DNA of 37,263 nucleotides from a virus, in IMG/VR virus record IMGVR_UViG_3300031746_000073, positions 1 to 37,263 of that record. One strand, 5' to 3'. This document shows positions 31,407-37,263 of this stretch, piece after piece (the first letter of the stretch is position 1; each line of letters starts with the position of its first letter). A program made the translations under genes and the position numbers. The notes below the pieces were generated by a model. That model had not been told where the DNA came from. It made no database searches and worked only from the letters and a program-made list of their open reading frames with translations.

Positions 31407-32064
31407 ATACATCCCCTCACCACAGTTCAAGGCTCTCGCATCGTTGTTCTTCCTGGACAACGGTCATTACCTTTTCCGCTTCCTGGAGAATGGGAAAGAA
31501 GCCTCCAAGTTTGTCACATCCGTGGACGTGGCTGCTGCCTTCAGCATGAAAGAGATCGACACCGGCTGGCTGCCGGCGGGGATCGTGCGCTGCGGCCAGA
31601 ATGCAGCCGGGCCGTGGTTCGTTTACTCCACGCCTCCCCAGAAGGTAAAGATATCGCTGGATGCAGGCATCCGGATGGTGGTCCCGGCGCCCCGCCTGGC
31701 GCTGATCGGCAGCGGGAACGCGTATCGCATGGCAGCCATGCGTGAGAAGCACTTCCGGGCTGAAGCGCTTATCTATCACGCCCCATTCCCCAACATTTAC
31801 CCGGACGGGCGTATCTGCTGGGGAACCAACACCCCGCCCGAGGCCCTGCCCGAGAATGCACGGAAGGCCTGGGAGCTGTTCTTCGAGTCGCCCTTCAACG
31901 CCGATTTGACCGGCAATAAATCGAAGCTGCACTCGAACGACGTGCGGGATATGCTGCGCGAGCTGGAGCGGCGCCAGGCCAGGAGCTATCCCGCCGATGA
32001 TTTGCTCTCGATGAATAATGATGTCGAGGGACTGTTGAGAAAAGCGATCGGAGGTAACGCATGA
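31399..32064 (+). CDS. E2-like protein (PRTRC protein B/Prok-E2_D)
   Basis: The 221-residue product carries the signature of prokaryotic E2 family D: LIYHAPFPNIYPDGRICWGTN, i.e. an H-A-P-F-P-N turn followed by a G-R-I-C-W-G element with Cys140 as candidate thioester-forming residue. The earlier part is beta-rich with IRMVVPAPRLALIG, as in PRTRC_B. It overlaps both neighbours by 8 and 4 nt. Function: accept the Ubl from the ThiF protein and pass it to a target. Not tested in any such phage as far as I know. Confidence 0.8.
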   Translation: MIEYIPSPQFKALASLFFLDNGHYLFRFLENGKEASKFVTSVDVAAAFSMKEIDTGWLPAGIVRCGQNAAGPWFVYSTPPQKVKISLDAGIRMVVPAPRLALIGSGNAYRMAAMREKHFRAEALIYHAPFPNIYPDGRICWGTNTPPEALPENARKAWELFFESPFNADLTGNKSKLHSNDVRDMLRELERRQARSYPADDLLSMNNDVEGLLRKAIGGNA

Positions 32065-32732
32065 TCGTCAGTCATATTTTCGCCAAAACAACAGAGCTGG
32101 GTCCGATCTCGGAAGGCGATTTATATCAATATGTAGTCGCAGCGAATGGGGTCTTTTTACGGGCAGAGCGGCCAGGCTTGAAAGCCATGATCTGGGTGGC
32201 ATCGACCAGCGCGCCGATCCGAGGCCTGGTCGTGTTGACCTCCTACGTGCATCTGACCGAGAACCGGGTACCTGTGCGCATCACGGCGCGCATGGTCGAG
32301 ATGGCATATCACATGCAGGGACGCGAGATCCTGTTCTACCTGGAGCCGGTCCCGGTGCGTTGGATCGAGGCCGATACCCATACCGCTATGGTCAGCAGCC
32401 GGCCTGAAAATCCATGGCGCTTGCGAGTGCCCGAGCAGATTGCAACACCCGCCAGCGTCAAGCCGGTCAATCCCGGCGACGGGGCGGAGGCGCTGATCGA
32501 GCTGCATTCTCACCATGGCATGGGAGCGTTTTTTTCCAGCATGGACTCCCGCGATGAGACCGGGTTTCGAATTTATGCAGTCCTTGGGAATCTGGATTCA
32601 ACGCCGATGATCAACGTAAGGGTAGGCATCTATGGCAACTTCTGCGGTATCCCGGCTGACATGGTTTTCGAGCTGCCGGTGGGCCTGGTGGATGCTTATA
32701 TCTTAGGGAGCACTTATGGCGATGACCGTTGA
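32061..32732 (+). CDS. JAB/JAMM metallopeptidase (PRTRC protein A)
   Basis: A 223-residue protein with a clear zinc motif, IELHSHHGMGAFFSSMDSRDE: His149 and His151, then Ser159 and Asp162 as in H-x-H-x(7)-S-x2-D. The expected catalytic Glu should lie in the N-terminal half. The C-terminal part (RIYAVLGNLD, MINVRVGIYG) follows the JAB fold. JAMM peptidases cut after the terminal Gly of ubiquitin-like proteins, so this is the candidate for maturing the extended Ubl and for removing it from targets. Confidence 0.87.
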   Translation: MIVSHIFAKTTELGPISEGDLYQYVVAANGVFLRAERPGLKAMIWVASTSAPIRGLVVLTSYVHLTENRVPVRITARMVEMAYHMQGREILFYLEPVPVRWIEADTHTAMVSSRPENPWRLRVPEQIATPASVKPVNPGDGAEALIELHSHHGMGAFFSSMDSRDETGFRIYAVLGNLDSTPMINVRVGIYGNFCGIPADMVFELPVGLVDAYILGSTYGDDR

Positions 32733-33522
32733 TCTATCCTACTCCCAGGCCTGCAAGCTGCTGCTGCCGTCCTATGAGTCGGTCAACCTGAGCCTGGTCG
32801 GCTGCGGAGGGACCGGGTCATGGCTGGCGCCGTCGGTGGTGCGCGTGGGGCGATTGCTGCATGAGAAATTCCGGAAGCAGGTGCTGATCCACTTTATCGA
32901 TCCGGACGATATCGAGCCCAAGAACGTTTACCGGCAGAACTTCTGTGACGCCGAGGTGGGACGGAACAAAGCCGTTTCCCTGGCTTACCGCTACGGCCTG
33001 GCCTGGGGCATGGAGATCATGGCCATCCCCAAGCCGTTCGAAAAGGGCATGTTTCCCAGGGATATGGAAATGAACATCCTGATCGGATGCGTGGACCGGG
33101 CCAGCGGCAGGCGAGAGTTAGCGCAATACATATCTCATGGACCACGTCGATGGTGGCTGGACTGCGGGAATTTCAAAGCTGCTGGGCAGGTGCTGCTGGG
33201 CAGCGGGGATCATTTCCGAGAATCGGGCGAGCTGCCCGGGTACTGCTCCTGGCTGCCCAGCCCGTCGAAACAGCATCCCGAGCTGCTCCAGGAAGAGCCA
33301 TGGATCCCGGAGAGCGAGGCAGACCTATCCTGCGCCGACCTGGCGATGCGTGACAGCCAGTCCCTGGCGATCAACCAACGCGTGGCGGCGGAGGCCAGCG
33401 ACTACCTGGTGCGCATGCTGCTGACCAGGGATTTACAGAAGATGGCAACCTACATCGACCTGGCCAGTGGATCGAGCCGGTCGGTGTATATCACCAGGGA
33501 GAATGTGAAAATTGGAGGATGA
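32716..33522 (+). CDS. ThiF/E1-like adenylating protein of the cassette
   Basis: A 268-residue E1-like protein. The nucleotide loop is VGCGGTGSWL (residues 29-37), followed by IDPDDIEPKNVYRQNF (Asp62, Asn70, Arg73, Gln74) and GRNKA (Lys85). Asp127 in CVDRAS is the Mg-ATP residue. LDCGN and, near 206, DLSCADLAMRDSQSLAIN match the PRTRC ThiF pattern with a possible catalytic Cys206. It would adenylate the exposed C terminus of the Ubl. Overlap with the JAB gene is 17 nt, so it is one operon. Confidence 0.9.
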   Translation: MAMTVDLSYSQACKLLLPSYESVNLSLVGCGGTGSWLAPSVVRVGRLLHEKFRKQVLIHFIDPDDIEPKNVYRQNFCDAEVGRNKAVSLAYRYGLAWGMEIMAIPKPFEKGMFPRDMEMNILIGCVDRASGRRELAQYISHGPRRWWLDCGNFKAAGQVLLGSGDHFRESGELPGYCSWLPSPSKQHPELLQEEPWIPESEADLSCADLAMRDSQSLAINQRVAAEASDYLVRMLLTRDLQKMATYIDLASGSSRSVYITRENVKIGG

Positions 33523-33523
33523 G

Positions 33524-33748
33524 ATGGCAAAACTGATTGTAATCTATCAAGGCGAAGATGCTTGTACACAGTGTTTAGGATGGAAACGTGTTGCTGAAGA
33601 GTCTGGCGAATCATGGAAATATTGGGCAGAATTGCCAGCACCTTCTAATTTAGCGGTACAGTTAGGTGTAGTAAAGCCCGTTGAATGCCCGCGGTGCAGG
33701 GGAACCGGTATCGAGCCGAAATTAAATAGTGGAGGGCAAAATGCCTGA
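33524..33748 (+). CDS. Small DnaJ-type zinc-ribbon protein
   Basis: The 74-residue product has ACTQCLGW and ECPRCRGTG, two C-x-x-C-x-G knuckles like the DnaJ zinc domain but in a tiny protein. GGAGG (33514-33518) fixes the ATG at 33524; a start at 33512 is rejected. The sequence is AT-richer than the cassette before it. Role unknown. Confidence 0.6.
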   Translation: MAKLIVIYQGEDACTQCLGWKRVAEESGESWKYWAELPAPSNLAVQLGVVKPVECPRCRGTGIEPKLNSGGQNA

Positions 33749-33911
33749 GGCTTATGTTCGGATATTGACTGATGATGGGAAACGATATAAGGCTCTTATC
33801 GATTGGAAGAGAAGTAATCGTAGCTTCCGGACCGCTACGCAGGCTAAGGAGTATGCGGCTCGGTGGAAGGCTCGATACCGAAGGCTAAAAAAGTTGCAAA
33901 TGGGAGGATGA
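33741..33911 (+). CDS. Small basic hypothetical protein
   Basis: The 56-residue product (MPEAYVRILTDDGKRYKAL...ARYRRLKKLQMGG) is very basic in its second half and could bind nucleic acid. GGAGGG precedes the ATG at 33741. Not recognised. Confidence 0.5.
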   Translation: MPEAYVRILTDDGKRYKALIDWKRSNRSFRTATQAKEYAARWKARYRRLKKLQMGG

Positions 33912-33914
33912 AGC

Positions 33915-34496
33915 ATGACCATCACCACCGACTTACAACGCCAGCTCGTCAAATACATCGTCGAGCATTCCGGCCACGACGCCCACCGGCGCTACATCGG
34001 CCTTTCCGGGATCGGCGACTGCGAACAGGTAATTTATGACCGGTATATGTCAGGGACGCCGGCAACGGTCAACGAGCGCATGAAGACCGCCATCAGCTAC
34101 GACCTGGAGCAGGCGCTGATCGAGAAGCTGACCGCCCTGCGGCTGTATCGTCCGGGCGAAGAAATCAGCCGTCTGTATGGCCTGGTGCAAGGCCATACAG
34201 ACGGCTGGATCAGAAACGACCTGCTGGAGATCAAGACCATCGAGCGAGAAGAATGGTTTCCGGAAAGCCGCGTGCCGTTTCGGGTCTACATGCAGGTCCA
34301 GGCTTATCTCCATTACCTGAATACCCAATTTGCCCAAGTGATCTATCTGGCGCGTGACACTGGTGCGGTGCAGGTATATGGCATCCGCCGCGATGAGCGC
34401 CGAGGAGAAGAGATCGAAAGCAAACTGGTTCATCTAATGAGCGCTGTAATGACCATGAACCGCCCGGAGTGCACCTGTGGACGATGCAAAGAGTAA
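33915..34496 (+). CDS. PD-(D/E)XK nuclease, Cas4/AddB-like
   Basis: The 193-residue protein has the nuclease core HTDGWIRNDLLEIKTIE: His94, Asp96, then E-I-K with Glu105 and Lys107, and a QVQAYL motif (Gln127-Leu132). Cys36 (GIGDCEQ) in the N-terminal part and Cys186, Cys188 and Cys191 (ECTCGRC) at the end match the Fe-S cluster layout of Cas4 and AddB nucleases. It probably trims 5' ends during recombination or repair. No CRISPR system is present. Confidence 0.8.
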   Translation: MTITTDLQRQLVKYIVEHSGHDAHRRYIGLSGIGDCEQVIYDRYMSGTPATVNERMKTAISYDLEQALIEKLTALRLYRPGEEISRLYGLVQGHTDGWIRNDLLEIKTIEREEWFPESRVPFRVYMQVQAYLHYLNTQFAQVIYLARDTGAVQVYGIRRDERRGEEIESKLVHLMSAVMTMNRPECTCGRCKE

Positions 34497-34680
34497 TGTC
34501 AAATTCCAAGAAGTAGAAGATTCACTCTCGCGATTATTGACATTGTTAGGCGGTGATCGTGTGGTTCAGCTCGCTCAAAAGATAGATGATGTCATTGCCG
34601 ATACGCATTTTGGGAATGTGACCATCGTCATCACGGATGGGCGGGTGAGGCTGCTGAAAGCGGAGAAGAGTTATGAATAA
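34477..34680 (+). CDS. Small DUF2292-like protein
   Basis: The 67-residue product has a helix (VQLAQKIDDVIADTH) followed by FGNVTIVITDGRVRLLKAEKS, like the G-x-V-x-I-x-I-x-D-G-R-V core of DUF2292 (YezD) proteins. Function unknown. It starts at a GTG inside the end of the nuclease gene, and its stop overlaps the next start. Confidence 0.55.
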   Translation: MDDAKSNVKFQEVEDSLSRLLTLLGGDRVVQLAQKIDDVIADTHFGNVTIVITDGRVRLLKAEKSYE

Positions 34681-35152
34681 TCGATGGGCTGAGGAAGCAA
34701 ACTATTGGGATACGGTGGTGACGCCGGCGAAGAGCCAGGGCGAGATCACCGAATTGCTCCAGGATTTCGGCGCCGAAAGCACTATGATGGCCCAGGGTCA
34801 GGCGGATGGGCGTTATGCATGGCTGGTCCGCTTTCGCTGGCATGGGGCGAACTACCGGTTTTCTTTCACTCCGCTTCTGTGTCAATGGCCCAACAAACAA
34901 TCCAATTTTGCGGGCAAGCGCCGGGAACACAACGAACAAGCCCGATATCAGATGGGTAGAATTGCCTGTCATTTTATAAAAGCCATTCTAACGGCAGCCG
35001 AAGCGCAGCCAGGCGCGTTATTTGGCTTCATGGAGCTGCCCAGCGCAGCCACCCGATCGGGAATGCCTCCCGTGGCGTCTGAGCTGGATGTAGCTATGCT
35101 GCTCGAAGCTGCACCATTGTTCCAATTACCGGAAATAACAATAGACAGATAG
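34673..35152 (+). CDS. Hypothetical protein at the end of the early operon
   Basis: The 159-residue product shows alternating helix and strand parts: ITELLQDFGAES, YAWLVRFRWHGANYRFSF, then a helix YQMGRIACHFIKAILTAAEA, and a Pro/Leu-rich end. The order strand-strand followed by a long helix with a conserved-looking RFRWHG is like small phage proteins of unknown function. No specific assignment. Confidence 0.55.
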   Translation: MNNRWAEEANYWDTVVTPAKSQGEITELLQDFGAESTMMAQGQADGRYAWLVRFRWHGANYRFSFTPLLCQWPNKQSNFAGKRREHNEQARYQMGRIACHFIKAILTAAEAQPGALFGFMELPSAATRSGMPPVASELDVAMLLEAAPLFQLPEITIDR

Positions 35153-35180
35153 TTGCATTATCCTGGAAACGGCGTATAAT
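35153..35180 (+). promoter_or_regulatory. Probable late promoter
   Basis: TTGCAT (35153-35158) and a perfect TATAAT (35175-35180) are 16 bp apart. A transcript would start near 35187 and meet the terminator at 35211-35260 within 75 nt. This is the only promoter candidate seen upstream of holin, HNH and, across the likely circular junction, terminase. Confidence 0.75.
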
Positions 35181-35210
35181 TGAATCAGGCTCTAGACCAG
35201 CGGGTATCCG

Positions 35211-35260
35211 CCGGGGCCGCATTTTTGCCATTTATGGCAAGATGCGGCTCCGGTTTTTTT
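35211..35260 (+). terminator. Strong intrinsic terminator before the lysis genes
   Basis: CCGG (35211-35214) pairs with 35250-35253, GCCGCAT (35216-35222) with ATGCGGC (35242-35248), and TTGCCA with TGGCAA closes a small loop; TTTTTTT follows at 35254-35260. The holin ribosome site AAGGAGG (35265-35271) lies directly behind, so the hairpin controls late genes and ends any short transcript from the promoter just upstream. Confidence 0.85.
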
Positions 35261-35276
35261 GTTTAAGGAGGTTCTG

Positions 35277-35741
35277 ATGAAAAGTTCTTTGAAATTCCTG
35301 ATCCTATTCTGCTCGATAATGGTGCTGGCCTTTCTGCCCACCATCCCAGCCCAGGCAGCCAGCCCGGGCGCTCTCTCCCCTGAAACTTCCATATTCATCC
35401 AATCCCTTCTAACCCGCGGCGGGTGGCTGCTGCTGGTCATTGCACTTGATCTGGTGTTGGGTGTGACTGTGGCTCTTAAACAACATGTATTCAAATGGAG
35501 CAGGCTGGCAGATTTTCTAGCCAGTTACGGGCCAAAGATTATCGCCTGGCTGGGTCTGGAGTGCTTGGGTTTGCTGCCTTCCGATCTAAAAGTATTGGCG
35601 GGTGTCGGCGAAGCCCTGGGTATCGGTGCATACGCAGTCATAATATTGTCGGCTGCGGGGTCGGTACTGGGCCATGCGCGGGCATTGGGCATTCTCCCGG
35701 TTGGCTTACCGGGCGTCCAGCCCACGGATAAAGGCAAGTAG
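35277..35741 (+). CDS. Holin-like protein
   Basis: The 154-residue product has an N-terminal signal-like segment (LKFLILFCSIMVLAFL, with a possible cut after AQA), then hydrophobic helices at about 45-62 (WLLLVIALDLVLGV) and 105-130 (AYAVIILSAAGSVLGH), with a polar stretch SRLADFLASYGPKI between, typical of phage holins of the toxin-secretion/lysis type. It would permeabilise the inner membrane. AAGGAGG five bases before the ATG at 35277 fixes the start. Confidence 0.72.
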   Translation: MKSSLKFLILFCSIMVLAFLPTIPAQAASPGALSPETSIFIQSLLTRGGWLLLVIALDLVLGVTVALKQHVFKWSRLADFLASYGPKIIAWLGLECLGLLPSDLKVLAGVGEALGIGAYAVIILSAAGSVLGHARALGILPVGLPGVQPTDKGK

Positions 35742-35743
35742 CC

Positions 35744-36121
35744 ATGCCGCCCGGCTCAAGCGCGGTTCAATCTCAACTCAACAGCCTGGGGGAACGCATG
35801 GAGAAAAACTTCGATGAGGTAAAGGTCATGATGAACGGCTTTGACTCGCGTGTGCGCGAGATAGAAAAGAGCGAGGCCGGATGTCGGGCTTTGATATCCG
35901 AACGCATAGATGCGGCATGGAATAAGTTAGACGAACACACCACCACTCTGAAAGAAATCAATGAAATCGTGACCAAACAGGTTCTTCTCGTAACCCAACT
36001 GATTGAATCACAAAGGCAGCTCAAGGATATCTTGAAGTGGGTGCTGAGTATTATTACTGCGGTCATTGTGGTGATAGTTATCGGCCTGGCCACCGGGCAG
36101 GCAACGGTGATATTTCGATAA
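35744..36121 (+). CDS. XhlA-like protein, coiled coil plus membrane anchor
   Basis: The 125-residue product has a charged coiled coil (about residues 10-95; REIEKSEAGCRALISERID) and a C-terminal membrane segment (LSIITAVIVVIVIGLATG). This is the layout of XhlA/hemolysin-like lysis helpers that act with holins. A spanin-like role is less likely as the anchor is C-terminal. It directly follows the holin gene. Confidence 0.65.
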   Translation: MPPGSSAVQSQLNSLGERMEKNFDEVKVMMNGFDSRVREIEKSEAGCRALISERIDAAWNKLDEHTTTLKEINEIVTKQVLLVTQLIESQRQLKDILKWVLSIITAVIVVIVIGLATGQATVIFR

Positions 36122-36471
36122 TGCCTACTTCAGCATTACGTCCCTGTTCATATCCTGGATGCAACAACCTGGTCCGATCTGGCAGGTGCGATGCGCATCC
36201 GATTGAGTCTGTGGATCAACATAACCCTGAGCATCAACGCTTGTACAACACAGCCAGGTGGAAACGATTACGCAGGCTGCAATTGAGTCAATATCCCTGG
36301 TGCGCACAGTGTTTGCGTGCCAACATCTATACCCCAGCTACGGATGTGGATCATGAGCAGCCTCACAGAGGCGACCCCGTCAGGTTCTACACTGGCAAAT
36401 TGCAATCATTATGTCATACCTGCCATAGCAGCAAAACTGCGGTAGAGGTATTGAATAAAAGGGTTCATTAG
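36121..36471 (+). CDS. HNH endonuclease next to terminase
   Basis: The 116-residue product has zinc-binding CSYPGC and RCDAH in front, YNTARWKRLR, PWCAQC, then DVDHEQPHRGD and LQSLCHTCHSSKT: the HNH fold with ordered zinc cysteines. HNH proteins next to terminase aid DNA packaging in many siphoviruses (HK97 gp74 type). The ATG at 36121 shares bases with the preceding stop; the longer frame from 36037 is rejected. Confidence 0.88.
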   Translation: MPTSALRPCSYPGCNNLVRSGRCDAHPIESVDQHNPEHQRLYNTARWKRLRRLQLSQYPWCAQCLRANIYTPATDVDHEQPHRGDPVRFYTGKLQSLCHTCHSSKTAVEVLNKRVH

Positions 36472-37212
36472 ATGGCTTATTGCGCTTGTTGTGGTGAATG
36501 GTTCATTCCTAATAAGGGACATCCATATCAGAAGTTTTGTAGTCGAAAACACAGCCAGCAATTCTACCATAAGAAAGAAAACGAAAGACGAACGCAAAAG
36601 AGGAGAGAAAAATTACAACTTTGCCTATTTTGTAGAACGTTATTTTCGCCATCTAAGGAACATCTAAGGTATTGCTCTGATATGTGTAGTTCTATAGCGC
36701 ATGTCCTGAATCTTCAAGAGCAACGTAAAGCAGCAATAGTAATTGAAGGAAAAGGCCAGATAAGAAATTGCAAATATTGTGGTCGTGAATTCAATACTAA
36801 AACATCAGGTAGATCCAAATTTGATACAGAGCGATGTTATTTTCTTTTTACTTACAGGCATGAAGAACCTCAGGAGAGAATGAAGGTTTGTGAATACTGT
36901 GGGAAGGAATTTACCACTAGAATATCGAACTCAAGGGCATGTCCGAAACACGTTAAACGAATACATCAGATAGCCCGTCGTATAAGAGAAAGAAATGTTA
37001 TTCATGAACCCTACTCAAGATTTGCGATTTATCAACGCGATCAATTTACTTGTCATATATGTGAGAAGCCATTGAACATGGATGCAGTTGTCCCTCAATG
37101 GGATAGTCCGACCATTGATCATGTTGTGGCGTTGGTGAATGGTGGCAGTGATACGCCGAGCAATGTAAAGGCAGCACATTTCTTGTGCAATTCAATCAAG
37201 AGTAACAAATAA
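36472..37212 (+). CDS. HNH endonuclease with several zinc knuckles
   Basis: The 246-residue product contains CACCGEWF, CLFCRTLF, CKYCGREF and CEYCGKEF, four related C-x-x-C modules, and an HNH domain (about 180-246) with YQRDQFTCHICEKPL, IDHVVALVNGG and NVKAAHFLCNSIKSNK. Its coding is markedly more AT-rich than the late genes, suggesting later entry, perhaps as a homing-type nuclease. It begins right after the first HNH stop and is the last gene before the window end. Confidence 0.82.
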   Translation: MAYCACCGEWFIPNKGHPYQKFCSRKHSQQFYHKKENERRTQKRREKLQLCLFCRTLFSPSKEHLRYCSDMCSSIAHVLNLQEQRKAAIVIEGKGQIRNCKYCGREFNTKTSGRSKFDTERCYFLFTYRHEEPQERMKVCEYCGKEFTTRISNSRACPKHVKRIHQIARRIRERNVIHEPYSRFAIYQRDQFTCHICEKPLNMDAVVPQWDSPTIDHVVALVNGGSDTPSNVKAAHFLCNSIKSNK

Positions 37213-37263
37213 TGAAACTATTAGATAGGCTATCAATAATGTTTGCAACTTTCGAATGACTAG
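37213..37263. other. End segment, probable packaging-site region with bases 1-67
   Basis: No gene. TGACTAG occurs at 2-8 and again at 37257-37263. If the ends are joined, the two copies form a tandem and the 118-bp gap between HNH and terS would be the natural place for a cos or pac site. This is inference from gene order. Confidence 0.35.

Noticed and set aside
36037-36120. Longer N terminus for the first HNH protein
   Set aside because: It would overlap the XhlA-like membrane segment in another frame; the ATG at 36121 coupled to the preceding stop fits the family length.

Overview
The window reads as a complete or nearly complete temperate tailed-phage genome (siphovirus-type: long tape measure, major tail protein, distal tail protein). 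It is linearised just upstream of the terminase small subunit gene. If it closes into a circle, the two HNH genes at the right end would sit directly upstream of terminase, the usual arrangement, and the 3' late genes would run through the junction. No bacterial chromosomal gene, tRNA or rRNA was recognised. The host cannot be read directly. A protein with a long Thr-Pro stalk (minus strand, ending at 23412), moderately high G+C and the P22-type coat protein would suit a Chloroflexota (Anaerolineae-like) host, but this is inference.

Layout. (1) 1-20258, plus strand, late structural operon: terminase small and large subunits, a DUF115-like protein, small membrane protein, HK97-type portal, S49-type head protease, candidate scaffold, P22-type coat protein, small beta protein, a large lectin-like protein, connector, head-closure, gp10-like and tail-terminator proteins, major tail protein with an Ig domain, tail chaperone gpG with a -1 frameshift to gpGT, tape measure, distal tail protein, and a tail-tip/fibre protein with adhesin-like head repeats. 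(2) 20259-20544: two hairpins, a potentially structured RNA segment and a bidirectional terminator. (3) 20545-24306, minus strand, lysogeny side: two small unknown genes behind a consensus promoter, a 520-bp gene-free segment holding inverted repeats and an attP candidate, a large serine integrase, a Thr-Pro stalk protein with a Cys-rich knob, and an HTH repressor. (4) 24331-24430: a repressor-type control region with two similar 17-bp operators and a sigma70 promoter. (5) 24431-35152, plus strand, early/accessory operon: RHH regulator, membrane proteins, a lipoprotein, an AT-hook protein, then the central point of interest. (6) 35153-37212: a promoter followed at once by a strong terminator, then holin, XhlA-like protein and two HNH proteins leading into terminase.

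The striking system is 28746-33522: ParB, a ubiquitin-like protein ending its core in GTKG, an unknown acidic protein, an E2-like protein, a JAB/JAMM peptidase and a ThiF/E1-like protein, in one translationally coupled run. This matches the PRTRC (ParB-related, ThiF-related cassette) gene set known from plasmids and integrative elements. Here it sits in a phage early operon, and the Ubl carries an 80-residue C-terminal extension that would have to be cut off to expose the conjugating glycine. A Cas4-like nuclease follows.

The likely working scheme is: the repressor and 17-bp operators decide between lysogeny (serine integrase) and expression of the early operon; late genes start at the 35153-35180 promoter and need read-through of the 35211-35260 terminator to reach lysis, packaging, head and tail genes. 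No DNA replication protein and no endolysin could be recognised.
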